Numbered from the stretch's first letter, positions 49,615 to 63,512 are shown. The stretch is DNA of 64,000 bases from Syncephalis fuscata (GCA_025786725.1 JAHLTZ010000001.1:186001-250000), one strand, 5' to 3'. The notes: generated by a model from the letters alone, not told the origin. Numbers and translations are program-made.

Positions 49615-52600
49615 ATGTCGGCCTTTACCGATCCACAGCAATGGCGGCCCGATTCCTATCGATCTTTGCAAGAAGCAATATTAGCGGCTGTTACGAATTA
49701 TACGTTGGATCAACCAGCGATAGGCGATGAGGCAGTTCAGGAAACGGCGCGTCATTTAGCAAGCCGTTTAGAAGCCGCATTGCCTGACCTTAAGAATCTA
49801 CTCGACGATCCACCGCGTGACCCACAACATCGTGCACAGGTTGAAAAGGGCACAGTGGCTGTGTCGGGCAATAATAGACTAACAGTAAACCAAACATTTA
49901 TTAAAGAAGCACTATTACTGGCTGAAGAATTAAATATTGATGAATATTTGGCCTGTTCACTATTGCACCATGGCAAGCAGCAAAGTGCACGTTTTGACCG
50001 TTCCCCCGTCGAAACAGCCATATTTCTTTATCATGCCGAGCGTAATTGGAAGCTATCATGTCTTACACTGCTATTTAAATACGCCAGCGATATCGGCATT
50101 GTTCCAAAAATTCGTATTGTTCTTTCAAACTGTGTGGCGACTTTAATTGGCAACGATAAAGGCAAATCGATAGCATCTAGTTCATTTCCAAGTAAAGCAC
50201 TTAAGGCTGTTGACCAACTAAAGCAACAAGTTGAAAAGTTAAACAAAACAACTGCTACCGACTCAGCCAAGACGGATATTGGCGCCGATGTTCGTGCACA
50301 TTCTATTACAAGTTTAACCGACCAACGACATGCACTTGGACCCATCCTATTCTCTATTTCATACATTTACCAATTGGACCCAAATGATATGACCAGTCTA
50401 CTTGAAACATTACGTAAAGCCGATACAATTGATGAAATGACTGCCGTTTTACTTGTAGTATTGCTGGCTTCAATCGATTCACTACCCGAACATGAGTATA
50501 TTTCGACATCAGCGGCCATTTCAGCCTCCTTCAGCACTTCAACACGTAATACGTCGTCGACCAATGTATCTGGACTACAAACAGATCGTACTTTTCTAAT
50601 GCGTTTCAACGATGCTGTGGCAGCGCCTGGCTGGCAAGTGGCCGAAATTGGCGCTGTTGTCACCTTACAATGGGGCATGTTTCTTATGACGGCCGTGCAG
50701 CATTCACCAGCGTTAGAACGTGAATTGGCCTATCGAGAGGACCGCGTTGAGCAGATGATGGATGCAGCAGTAACTGAAGGGGCCTTTTCCTTCCTTGAGT
50801 CTTATTTACTGGCGGCACGTCATCATGTAGATTCTACGCGTAAATGGCAAATAATAGCCGGTGCTACAACAGTTGCCCAACTCGATGAAGAGTTCCAAAC
50901 GTGTATTCAAACGCAAGTCGATACACTGGTTACAAGTTTCCTTATTAAAATGCACGGCTTATTGAAGAAGATTCGTTCGCGTGAAGAACATCAAGTTGAA
51001 GCGTATACCCAGCGTATGAAGCATGGCCGAGCAGCCGGTACACCACCTCGTAATGATGTAGGGGCCTTTTTCGACCTTATTGCCACACTATATGCCGATC
51101 GACCTGATGCCGGCCTTAAATACTGGCAAACCGATCGTCTTCGTGGATTTCTTAGCTGGGGCCGTGAATCAAACAATTTTGAATCTATTCGCTCGTATTT
51201 GCGTATGCTAGGCTCGTTAACTGGCAAAGTATCAAGCCAATATGTTATGGAGTTTGTTACAACATCAACGCCACGTAGTAATCCAATATATACATGGACG
51301 CATTTATTTGATGTTATCGGCATTTACATCGAGCGTATGAAGCAGCAAGCACAAGCTGCCATTGCTGCCGGCGCTAAATTCGATATGCGATTTGGCATGA
51401 AGCCAAGTGAAGTAACGATTATGGTGCCATTCCTTCATATGCTGCGCCAAGTCGTGTTCTATTCACCGTTAGCACGTATGGCCATCTACGAACATCCAGA
51501 ATATCAGGCAATTGAACGTCTATTTAATCTGGCTACATGTTTTGTGCCTATTGAAGTTAAAGCGGCTTTATTCAATGCTATTGCCGCATTTTGTCTACCC
51601 GATACGCCGGCTGGTGCCGATATTTCTCGACGTGTATGGGCTGTTATGGAGGCCAGTCAAGTGTTACGTACAGTGACAGATCGTGATTTACGCCTATCCG
51701 ATAATATTCTACAAAGTGGTCAATTAGCACAAAGTGTAGGATTTGGTGTGACATCTGTCTTTGGTTTGGCACCTTCTGGTAATACTTTGCAGTATGAAGG
51801 ACGTGGCGGTATTCAGTATGAATTGGAAGAATTGGAAACTGCTCGTGAAACATATCCAGAAACACGCGCTTTTCTTAATCTACTTAATACGCTTATTCAT
51901 ACGCCATCTAAACGTGCCGCTTATCGTTTATGCTATGGTACACCTTCACCTTCCGTACCTGATGATCTAGGTGCCGGTATGCGTCAACGTACTGGCATTG
52001 TGCCCTATATCAATTTTGTTATTGAGCATGTCTTTTTAAAGGCCGCCAGTCGTGGTTATGCAAATCCGGCTGAGCGATGGACAGTAACCGAGGCAGCATT
52101 GGCACTACTTGAACGCTGTCTTATTTCATTTGATCTAGCAAATCTGTGCACTAATACTAACGGCGAGCCAGTTCCACCTGATACAACTGGTGCCCAAGTC
52201 AATATGGTCCACGCCATTGCTTTGATGTCACAGCCTGGCTTTGCCATTCTTACGCGTCTATTATGCGGTTCACAATTGCTAGAAGAAATTGTCCGTGTTA
52301 TTAATATCAGCGTGGATACACTTAATCGTCAAAATGCCCAACGTCAACCGGCAATGCGACGAAGTGTTCAAATAGCGCTACGTTTATTATGGCGTGTTAC
52401 CGGTGTTCAAGACGTATTTATCGACAAGCTTGTACCGGCCATTGTTGAACATTTAAGCCAAAATGCCGAATTAGGCGGTGATAACTTTAACCAGATTCTA
52501 CCGCCCTCCATTAGCAAATTGGATCAATGGCTATTATATCGTCAAGATGTTGTTATTCAAATTGCTCTTTATATCACATGCCATGAAGATACAGAGATTT

Positions 52601-55600
52601 GTTGGTTGGCTGTACGTCTTCTTCTTGTGCTATCACAATCATCGGCCTTTTCAAGCAGTGGACATCATGGCGATCGACTAGGCATGAATCGCCTAGTTGG
52701 TCTACTTGAATCCAGTGTCGAATTAAAGCGCATTCTACACGGCTTTATTGAAAAGCTAGAATTTGTGCCAATATTACCATCATCCGCATCATCAACAGCA
52801 TTGTCACCAGGTATGGCTAATACAAATGGTGTTGCTACTGCATTCTTTACTGAAGAGCCGAATGCATGGGAAGTTATGGAATTTACGGCAGAAGCAAAAC
52901 AAGAAGAACCCGATGCTATTAACGCTGTACGTCTAGCTATTCTAGAATTGCTTTTGAAGAATCTAGAAACGACCACCACAATACCTACACTTGCTCATTT
53001 ACTACTTGGCTTCCAAGTACGTGGTAAAATATCCGAAACACGTTTAAAGCATCCCAATGAAGATGGTGGTGAAATGTCACTATTCCATTCTATCCTTGAT
53101 TTATTACGTCATGGCACGGAAGACAATCCAACAGATCCATTACTTATTCAAACAGACCCAAAATTGGCTGTTGATTGTTATCAGCTTATTTATCGTCTAT
53201 GTCGATCAACATTAACATCAGTGCCCACACTTCGTTATTTGCACAACGATGAAGATTACTTTAATCGACAGTGTCTACACATTACAGCTGATATGCCAAT
53301 TACCGACAATGATCACGATGCTATTATTGTTAATGGTGTACCGCAACCAGCCAACTTTACACGACTATACGCGCAACTACATCAACGGGCCTGGTTGATG
53401 AAAACATTGGCTATTCAACTGCATACCATTAGTCGAAATGGTATTGGTTCACAGGCTAAGCGTCTTATGCAACTGCTATTCCAAGAAGATTCATCACTTA
53501 CCTGGCTAAGTCAGTCGAAGTTTGAAATGCCTAAAATGCGTATATTGGCTCTATTAGATGGCATTGACTTTGCATGGCGTGATTCGCTAATGAGCGGAGC
53601 TACGGGTGAATTCCAACCTACACTATTTGCTGGTTTAAACTTTGAACGATGTGCAAGTCTTGATACACAAGGTGCACAAGTATATGATCTATCGCGAGTA
53701 TTCGAGCTATTACTACTTGCTCAACGTCACTTGGAACAACAAGGCCGTCTTGTAGGTGATGGTGCATGGTCTAGTGCACAAGAGGAAAAACGAGAATTAC
53801 TACGTCGATTATTGGCTGAAAATCACTATCGCCAATTGGAACAGGCTAAATTTGCTTGTCTTTTGGCCTGGCAACAACTTGTTGAAGTAGCACTACGTGA
53901 TGCTAGTGAATATGTAGCCACTAATACACGTGCTTCATTATGGTCAAGTCTAGCAATAGCCGTATTGCCTAAACTAACGGCACCTGATCGATTATCTGGC
54001 CATCTTGAAGGATTAGGCAGTGTACTTGTGGCTGTTCTATCCACATTAAAACGCGATCAGCGTTTACAACAACTAGTTCAATATGACCGCCAAGTGCCGG
54101 TTGAACGATTGTCCGCAATACTCAAAGGACTTGTAGAAGCAGTTCAAATGACCGGTACTACTCTAGTAACTCGTGGTAATTTATACGCCGCCTTGTTAGT
54201 ATTCCTTCACTATTGTGGTGCCGAAAAGTCGACGACGGGCACTAATTCATCAGGATCGGATACATCATCACTTATTGATTTCAGTCAAAGTATCCAAGGC
54301 AAATCAGTATACCGTTCATCGGTTGATACAGTTATTCTAAATGTTTTACAAAGTGCCGGTGACCGATTCCTAGAGACTATTTGTCGCGATGCCGTTGAGG
54401 CTGACGATGTATGGCGAACTGTGGCCTATACGCTACTTGAAGTACAAAGTGGTTTATGGCGTAAGCAAAAAACTGATCGTGTACTGGCCTATCTATCTCG
54501 TTGGAATGTGCTGCAACACTGTGTTGACTGTCTACGTCAAGATGATCCAATGTTACAGTCAATTATTGCATCTGATTCAAGTAAGCTATTTAATGTATTC
54601 ACTGCATTTAATAACTAATTATATAATTTGTATAGCGTCGGGTAATTTACTTTATGTTTATGAGGCACGAATGGCCTTTTTCCTTCGTTTATCGCAACGT
54701 CGTGAAGGTGCACTTAAACTGCTTGAAGCGGGTATTGTAGAAACATTGACTGAATGTCGATTCCTTGATCGTCGTCCTGATTTTACACTACCAGCATTTG
54801 GTAAGTTGATGATCAATAATAGTATTATATACTAATTAGATGGCATTAATAGGTGAAGATTTGGGTATGGCCACTACTAATGAGCGCTATTATGCGCTAT
54901 TGCTACCTGCATTGCAGTTAATGGTATCACTTATGACTCGTCTACGCGATAGTCATTATACTCTTCAAAAGGCAAGTGTTCAACAACAGTTGTAATAATA
55001 GCTGCAATGTTAACAATGGCGCTAATAGATGATGAGCTTTGTTACGGGACATAAAGATAGTCTGTTGGCAATATTAAAGGAAGGTACACAACATGTAACA
55101 ATGCCAACAATTACAGCCGCCACTTGGGTAGCCGCTGTATTGGCCCAGTTAGCTCAGAAACCAGAGCCAATGGTAATTAACATCTAATTATTAGTTAAAG
55201 CTATACTTATGCCAAATATTTAGTTTGCTCTTGAAGGTTACAGTTCATTCCGAGTATGGATGCTAGGATTACTGTCAAAGTATTGCGCTCCTGATCGATG
55301 GGCAGCACAACTAACACCATTGCTGGATATTGAGCGTTTTGAACATAAAAGTATGTAGTATATGTTACTATAGCTGTTTATATCTAAACTAATAATCATA
55401 TTTATAGATACGCCGTCCTCGTTAGATGTTAGCGTATTCCAGAAACGAGTTGAAGGACAAGTTACTACTTTATGTGAACATTTGGTTTTATTCTGTCGGT
55501 CAATCTCATCGCCTAAAAATGGAGGTAAGTAATTGTGTAATATTAATAATGACCATTTTAATTAATAATCAATAGATTTTGTACCTTTATTCCACTGGAC

Positions 55601-56512
55601 ATTAACGGGTGTCATGGAAGGTGATACATTTGGCATGCAAGGTAAGCATTTTATTATAGCAATTTAATTTAGCTATTAACTATTATTAGAAATGACTACA
55701 CCGTCACTTGGTGTATTGGCCATTTTCCTACGTTCCTCGACCAATGCACTGACACGTGTTATGGATGATCATCAAGATCTATTGAAGAAAAAGTCGGTTA
55801 TTGGCTCGCTAAGATCGGATGAACTATCATCGGTAAGCGATATATAATATAATAGAGGGATTGGTTATTAATATTGATTACTATAAATAGATATTAAGTC
55901 CAGAAGCAGCTCGTTTAACAGAAGAAATTACTAGCGAGCAAAAGCATCGTCTTGTTGAACAGGAACTTGAACGAGTACTTGCACTAAAAGGACAACTGGC
56001 TACATCAACGCTTTGTAAGTAGTAGCTGATCATTTATAGTATATAATTGTGCTTATTTGTTTATTTATCATGTTAGATGTTGTTGAGAATGTATTGGCTT
56101 TACTATATCGCCATATTAGTTATTATTTAAGTGGATATGCTGCTTCATTAAAGAATGCGCCTCTCACGGGTACACAATCAATTCTTACACAATCACTGGC
56201 CAATTATGGCGCCATGGAAGGTGTAACGATGCAGCAGCCAAATATGGCTAATTTGCCAAATTCACTTGAATTGGATAAATTGCGTACTGATGCTAATGTT
56301 ATTTTATCCTCGTTATTCTCTCGTTTAAAGCAAATTGAATTGGCAAGTATAGGCGTAATATATTTAAATGCTATGCTAACTATCGGTGTTTATTATAGCC
56401 AAAGGAGACGATAGGAGCAGCGGCCGAGGATCGTCAAGCGTTTATTGTATTCCTAGCTGGCCGTCTACAAGATTTGTGCTTTCTAGGTGGCGATGATACA
56501 ATGGGATTCTAA
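49615..56512 (+). CDS. NUP192: Nup192/Nup205 inner-ring nucleoporin
   Basis: A first exon of about 5 kb (start 49615) continues without a break to about 54566. About ten short exons follow, ending at TAA 56510-56512 (last residues DDTMGF). The total is roughly 2,100-2,200 residues, in the Nup205 size range. The protein is almost wholly alpha-helical. Recognisable segments are YLACSLLHHG and ETAIFLYHAERNWKL near the N-terminus, AVLLVVLLASIDSLPEH, the LRGFLSWGRES stretch, and long helical repeats. Nup192 is a scaffold of the nuclear pore inner ring that binds Nic96 and Nup53. The last intron has a GC donor (TTG|GCAAGT...TTATAG), needed to reach the conserved tail. The very long intron-free first exon contrasts with the intron-dense 3' end. 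Confidence 0.9.
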
Positions 56513-57182
56513 TTACTTTTAAAATATAAAAAGATACATAGTTTATATCAATATTTAGTTGGTCTGCTTTATCATCAGTGTAACAATGGGACATGTCACA
56601 ATAATAGTTTTGTGCTAAATCATTACTACACTATGTATATTTCAAAAAATAACTATTGAATCTCAGTAATTTATTGCTTTTCAATTGAAATTGTTTGCTT
56701 TCTTTTAGAGTAAAAGCTATTTGTAAGTTTTCAAGTAAAACTAATGTCACAATATGTATAAAATGATTAATATATTATTTGGATTAAACTGTTGTATATA
56801 TATATGAGTGTATGTTGGATTAAAAAATAAAAACAAGTAACAGTAACGATTAGCAAGTCAAGATGTGACGTTAGGCTTGTACTACCTATCAATTTCTAAG
56901 CTGCTAATACACTAAGCTGTAGTTAAAAACTTGTTTGACCTTATGTGATGGCTATATTTTATCTTAGATTATGGCTATGATTATAAAAAGTTTAATTTAA
57001 TGTAAATTACGCACTTGCATCTATACTGTCATTTAGTTTACTTTTCTATTTATGCTAGGATGTAATTGCAAACTAATTCCTAATTTGGTCAATTTTTATT
57101 ATTATTTTATAGCAAACGCATTTTCTTCTTTTTTCATTTTTATACAAATATACAAAAATATAAAATATACAAAACTACTACT
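56513..57182. other. Intergenic region
   Basis: 670 nt of strongly AT-rich DNA with no supported feature. Confidence 0.5.
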
Positions 57183-58578
57183 ATGATATCCTACTCTTTA
57201 AATAGTCTAACGAAAGCAGCATCTTTGTTGATATGCACTTTCCTATACACGCCCTATTTTTCTACGGCTTTGCCACGAGGAGCTATAATAAATTCAGGCA
57301 TGTTTAACAATAGTGTAAAGTATCATGATTAATCATTGCTTATATAGATGCCGTAGCCCAAGGTCATTTTCTAGGTCAAAAGCTAAATAAGCCAGATGGT
57401 TTTGAGGAACTAGGCTTGGTTATTACAAAAGCGTTAACCAATTCAGGCAGTGTACAACTTGCAGAAGTCGAATATGGCCATAAGCACGGTTTTATGAAAT
57501 GTTTTAAAACAGGTGGATTTTCAGTAGATTCTGATATTAAAGATGATATGAATAGAGAGTACAATGCCAATATTGTAAGTAAATAAACTTGAGCCTTGTT
57601 TATCCATTGTTGATGTATTACTACTCGTTTTAGCTTCTTGAAAAAGAAAGAAAGAAAACAAAGGATTTTTTAGCCACAGGCCAAGAACATGTTGTTGATC
57701 TTTACCATAATTTCAAATACAAAAATATATACTGTTTTATATACGAGTATATTGGTACACAGACTTTGGCTGAATATACTCAATTCATGTCAGTTGAGAA
57801 AAAAGCAGCAGTATTACCCACTATTGCTATACAAATTCTGAAAGGTTTGGATCTAATCTAAACATTTATTAATAGTTCAACTAACATTATAACAATATTA
57901 GGACTTGCGTTTATGCATGGGGCTGGATTGGTACATAACGACATTAAGCCATGGAGTAAGTCGATGTGTTTTTCAATTAGTCTTTATACTAATCATATTG
58001 CATTAATAGACATTATTATAGATACATCCGTCCCTGATCATCATAGAGCCGTGATTATTGACTTGGATTTTGCTACTCCCTTGTCATCTGGTCTATTTGG
58101 AAAAGTGAAAATGGAAGTAGATACGTTGGGATCACTTTCCTTTAGATCACCTGAATGCTTGCAAGGCAAACCATGCGACAAACGCAAGAAAGATATGTGG
58201 GGTGCTGGTGCCACTATTTATTGGGCATTTTACAAAAAATTACTAGTCGAATACGACAGTGGAAATAGCGGTAATGAAGAACTTACGTCTTCGAGTGTCT
58301 ACATTAGTTACGATGTTTCTCCAAGCATGAAGCAATACATAAAACAGCTTACTGCCCTTCGCAAGATAGGAGTGAAGTTTATTAAGCCTTCCACATATGA
58401 TCCTCAAGCTGCTATGAATATGGATCTACTGGTTAAACTGATGCGTGCTATGCTGGAGCCCAAATCCGAGAAACGTCATACGCCCGAGAGCTATTTAAAT
58501 TCAATCCAACCATCGAATTCTAATTATATCTATCTATCAAATCTAATGCTTGATATCTTTAAAACGCAAACCCCATAA
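57183..58578 (+). CDS. Secreted protein kinase-like protein
   Basis: Start at 57183. The first 35 residues form a signal peptide or anchor (SLLICTFLYTPYFSTALP). About five exons follow. Kinase subdomains are visible: GFMKCFK (the VAIK-type lysine), FIYEYIGTQTLAEY (hinge), GAGLVHNDIKPWN (HRD loop as HND, with Lys and the metal-binding Asn restored by splicing at TGG A|AT), IIDLDFATP (DFG replaced by DLD), LGSLSFRSPECL (APE region) and KKDMWGAGATIYW. So the catalytic residues look complete, with an altered DFG. The first intron seems to use a GC donor (TCAG|GCATGT). Pseudokinase or active secretory-pathway/extracellular kinase are both possible. Closest relation unknown to me; an effector-like role is only a guess. 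Confidence 0.75.
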
Positions 58579-58808
58579 ACATTTAAATAAATCAATTTGA
58601 ATGTTAAACTAGACGCACACACTTGATGTATTTTGGTTTAGATTAATAAATAGAGGGAGTGGACGTCACACACACCCACTTCACTTCCCCAAAACAACAC
58701 TTGCTCAACTGTTACTCGTATACCTTGTTCATCGTTTAGCTATTGTATTAAGATGGCAGCATTTGGCGCATTTGCGCTAGATGGTCGGGAACGCGGTTCG
58801 CTCGACTG

Positions 58809-61800
58809 ATGGCTGAAGTTGACGACCGGCCAGCGATGTTTGCCTTGGACCGTGTTCAATTTCAACTGCCAGGATCATTGGTAACGATGGCGGTTGCAAA
58901 CAACATCATGCTTCTAGTGCTGGATACCAACCGTTTATTGCGTATTGATTTGCAGAAATCCCAGGATATTGATGGTAAGCCAGGTTGAATAATAGCATAT
59001 GTGTTATTTAATATATAATATATGTATATAGAAATTGAAATTCCTAAACGCAACGACGACAAGCTACACAAACTGTTTGTAGATCCCACTGGTCGCCATG
59101 TTCTATTGACCACACAGAACGGTGAAAATTATTATGTATTTATAAAAATGAAAAAGGCCAAAACACTAAGCAAGCTTAAGGTAGCTATATACTGCTTGGA
59201 TAGACCTGTTCATTATTGATATCCACTTCTGGCTATAGGGCATGGTGATTGAATCGATAGCCTGGAATAAAACAGCATCTAATCGATTACAAGAAAACTC
59301 GACCAAAGCCATTCTGCTAGGCACGCGGCAAGGACGTATATTCGAAGCAGAAATAGAGCCAACAGACGAGTATTTTAAACGAGAGGAGCGATATCTCAAA
59401 CTGGCAAGTTATTAATATGTTATCTAGCTGCTGTATTTAATAATATATCTGTATATTAGGTATTTGCATTGCCAGTGGCAGAACCCATTACAGGCATGTA
59501 CAGCGAACCATTCCCAACTGATTCAAAAAAACGACTTGTACTGCTTACAACAACCACACGTATCTATCAGTTTGTTGGACAGGTGGCAAGTACAGATGGT
59601 TTACAAGAACCGGTGTATGCATCTCTATTCTCGTCCTATGACATTGTAACGCGTAAGTACTAGCTATATTCTTGTTGGTGTCATCTTCTTATAGATTATA
59701 TAGCCTATCAGGAAATGCCCAATGATCTTGGTTATAGTGAGCTGCATCTATTTAGTCCCAACAATGATCTACAAAGTACACCAGAAAAATTTGCTTGGTC
59801 TGTCGGTATGTATAGACTGTATAGTATATTACAAGATATTTACCAGTAATATAGGTCCTGGCATTTATCATGGACAATTGGTATTTGGATCACAGAATCC
59901 AGGTGACAGTGTTATTGATCAAGCACAGTTATTACCGTAGGTTATATAAATCAGTAAATAAGCTAAATATTAATTTTAAAAGTTATCCACCTCGTTCGCT
60001 GAAAGCGACAGCAGCCGGCCATGATGCACCATTATCATTTGCCTTGACAGAGTTCCATTTCGTGATGCTATTCAACGATCGTTTACTAGCCGTGTGTCAA
60101 CTCAACGATGAAGTAGCGTATGAAGAGCCACTTGCTATAGATCTTGACTATCGTCGACTAATTATTGATCCGGTCAAACGCACCTATTGGGCATTTACCA
60201 GCCAGTCTATCTTTGAGTTGATTGTTGAAGATGAAGACCGCGATGTATGGCGATTGTATTTAAAGGCAAGATCTTATGATACAGCTCTGCGATTCTGCAA
60301 GGTAAATACCGTCTATTTATTTACTATTGCTGTGGTAATATCACTAATATTGTGGTAAATCAGCATATTTGGCAAAAAGATCATGTGCGTACTGTACAGG
60401 CAAATCATTACTTTGAAGCTGGTCGATATATGCTGTCGGCCGATTACTATGCTCAAACCAATGTGCCATTTGAGCAAGTTGTACTTCAATTTGTGGATAA
60501 AAATGAACGAGATGCTCTCCGACAATATCTGCTATTTAAATTAGCTAGTCTAAAGAAGACCGTAAGTAAAGCATTGATTATAGACACAACATAATAATAG
60601 CATACATGTAGGATGCAGTGCAAGCAACTTTAATTTGCACTTGGCTAGTTGAAATATATATTCACAAGTTAAATTTACTTGAAGACCACGCGTCGGCCGA
60701 TTATGCTGGTGCAGATGCCCGCAATTATTTAGAGGAATTGCAATTGATGAGAGAAGAGTTTCAACAGTTTATTGAACAGCAAAAGGTAGGGAAGACTTGG
60801 TAGTATTGGCGAATCATTAATAGTCCTAGGATAAACTGGATCGACGAACTACGTATCAATTAATTGAAAGTCATGCTCGTAAAGAAGAATTAATATTCTA
60901 CAGTAATTGTATCAGTGATTATGATCGGTTGATTTCATTTTGGATTGAAGAAAGCGACTGGTCAGCGGCATTAAAAGTGCTGTCTAAACATGTAAACCAG
61001 TTATACCATAGCAATAGTAGATATTTGGACTAATAGCAATGTAATAGGGAACTGTAGAAATGTTCTACAAGTATGCACCGGTTATAATTGAGCATTTGCC
61101 ACAAGAGCTTGTTAGTGTACTGATGCAGCAACAGAATCTGAACCCACGGCGTTTAATGCCTGCACTACTTAAATATCAACAGCATTCAATAAAGGCTAAC
61201 AAAGAAGTGGTACGTTTAGCGTGAGTGTATTTATACCATGAACTAACCATCAATACATAGAATCAAGCCATTCGATACTTGCAATTTGTTGTAGGCAAAT
61301 TATGCAATATGGATCCAGTTGTTCACAATTACTTATTAACGCTTTATGCCTCTCAACCAGATGAAGATGAATCGGAATTATTGGCATTTATTGGAACAGA
61401 GGTAGATTGATAGTCAATAGATTGATAGTGTCATGTTTATTAAATGCAATACGCTATTAGGATCGAACACGCTATTATAATCTTGATTATGCATTGCGTA
61501 TTTGTCTTCGACATAATCGCACACGAAGCTGTGTGTTAATTTACGGCTTACTGGGACAGTTTGAGGAAGCAGTCGATTTAGCATTGAAAGTAAGTGCAGT
61601 AAATTAAAATAAATTTAGCATCATTAACTCTGTAAAAGCTGGGAGATTTAGAACTAGCACACATTAATGCTAATAAGCCAGAGAAAGAAGAGGAGGATTT
61701 ACGTAAACGATTGTGCCTCAAGATGGTGCGCTATGTAATACAAGAACTTAATAATGTTCAATTGTAAGTGATTAGCAGTGACGACCATCATCACTTATAT

Positions 61801-62659
61801 TTACTATTAATATTGATAATAGAGCCATGTCCTATTTGGATATCTTTCCATTGATCAAGATTGAAGACGTATTGCCATTCTTTCCTGATTTTGTACTTAT
61901 TGATGACTTTAAGGTATGGATATAAAAATGGTATATTTGTTTAATTAAGATAATAATATGTATATATAGGAAGAAATTTGTAAAGCACTTGAAGAATACA
62001 GCACGAATATCGATGATCTTAAAGCAGATATGGATGAGGCGACCCAGACAGCCGAAACCATTCGAAGTGACATTAGTGAATTGAAGAATAGGTTAGTTGG
62101 AAAAGATGTAATCTTTATTGAAGCTAATAGTGTATAATATTATTAGATATGCTCTTATTACTACAGAGGATCGATGTGCAATATGCCATAAACTAGCATT
62201 GACACAACAATTCTATGTGTTCCCGTGTCAGCACATCTTCCATGTTCATTGTCTTGTTCAAGGTGTAAGTAATAAGAGAATTATATAAAATTATATTAAC
62301 AACACTAACAATATTGCTATAGATCAGTAAATATGTACATAGTAAACGACGAAAGAAGATCCAAAAACTTTATAATGAAATTACACAAGACTATTCAGTT
62401 ATGCATTCTGAATCAACGCCACGTAATTCATCGGCTCAACAGCACGATTTACAAAGAATAGCTCATAATAAGGTAACGCCTTTTATCAATGTCAATCTAA
62501 TAAATACTAATCATTAATCTCTAACTCTACTAGGCCCAACTCGATGAACTAGTGGCCAAGGAATGCTTTTTATGCAATGACATGATGATTCGTAGTATTG
62601 ATATCCATTCATTGATGAAAGCGAACGAGAGTTGGAAGATTCGTGGGCTTTATAATTAA
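58809..62659 (+). CDS. VPS18: Vps18/Pep3, CORVET-HOPS core subunit
   Basis: About 15 exons. The N-terminal beta-propeller begins MFALDRVQFQLPGSL, with LLVLDTNRLLRIDL-like and HKLFVDPTGRHVLL segments, YVFIKMKKAKTLSKLKG, SIAWNK and TRQGRIFEAEIE. The Pep3/Vps18 region has HFVMLFNDRLLAVCQL. Helical repeats follow (DHVRTVQANHYFEAGRYMLS, VLQFVDKNERDALRQYLL). The C-terminal coiled coil and RING-H2 have CAICHKLA, FPCQHIFHVHCL and CFLCNDMM. Vps18 is a shared core subunit of CORVET and HOPS tethers at endosome and vacuole. An upstream ATG at 58753 reads MAAFGAFALDGRERG and is one base out of frame with 58809. It is either a short upstream ORF or the true start with one missing base near 58807. The stop is at 62657-62659. 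Confidence 0.95.
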
Positions 62660-62883
62660 TGGATTATTCATTATAAATAAGAAGCTACTTCACCTTGACT
62701 CCCGCATTTTCTTAATACTTCAATACAATTAAACACTCATCCATCACTATAACATGTATAATATTACATCCAACATTAATTAATTTATGTATAATTAGCG
62801 GTATAATAATGTAATTCATTAGTTATCTTTATTATGGTTTTGGTATATATACATTGTCATTTATTTAGTCAGATTGACTATAA

Positions 62884-63150
62884 GGAAGTGGCTGTTTAAT
62901 AAATGACTTTTATAATAATTATATTAATATTGATCTTACATTACAAATATGCCCAGAATGCAATAGTAGAATATTAAAAGATAGAAGATATCATTTAGAT
63001 GCAAGAATCCACATTGTACGTAGATGCAATAACAACAAATGCAAAACGATATGGAATCGTGATCATATAATTTCTATTAATATTCAATTAATCTTTCTAT
63101 ATATGTCCAACAACAACAATGAACGGCCTCGAATGTTCCAAATAAATTAA
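62884..63150 (+). pseudogene. C-terminal remnant resembling TnpB/Fanzor RNA-guided nuclease
   Basis: An open frame of 88 codons without an upstream ATG ends at TAA 63148-63150. It contains a zinc-ribbon pattern, ICPEC, then about 22 residues later VRRCNNNKC, followed at once by WNRDHIISINI and, after 15-20 residues, ERPRMF just before the stop. In TnpB and its eukaryotic relatives (Fanzor) the zinc ribbon is inserted just before the last RuvC motif, which reads RDxNAAxNI and sits close to the C-terminus. NRDHIISINI fits this in spacing and in the catalytic Asp position. Nothing upstream in the Vps18-Rpb8 gap encodes the rest (RuvC I/II), so this is a truncated relic. Other zinc-ribbon transposases remain possible. 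Confidence 0.55.
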
Positions 63151-63401
63151 ATAGTATATTACATTGTTTATTTAAATCAATCCATTAATAGCATTTCAAT
63201 AAAAAGTAGTATAATTATGATGTGTATAGCAGCATGACTTTGATTGAAACGAATTGTGCTTTGGGACAGATGTGGGAGTCAACCAATAGTAACAATACAA
63301 ATTGAATAATAGCAACAATAGCAAGATAATATAAATTATACATTGGTGGTAATAATAGATGCCTACCTTTTAATTATTGCGTTATTGATAGAAATATTAC
63401 T

Positions 63402-63512
63402 TTATTTACGCATCAACAAGTACACTGTCTCGCCAATCATAAGTTTTTGTAAATGACGATAATCTCCTTCTAAGCACAATAAGAGTCCACCAAATGAGAC
63501 ATAGACCGCACT

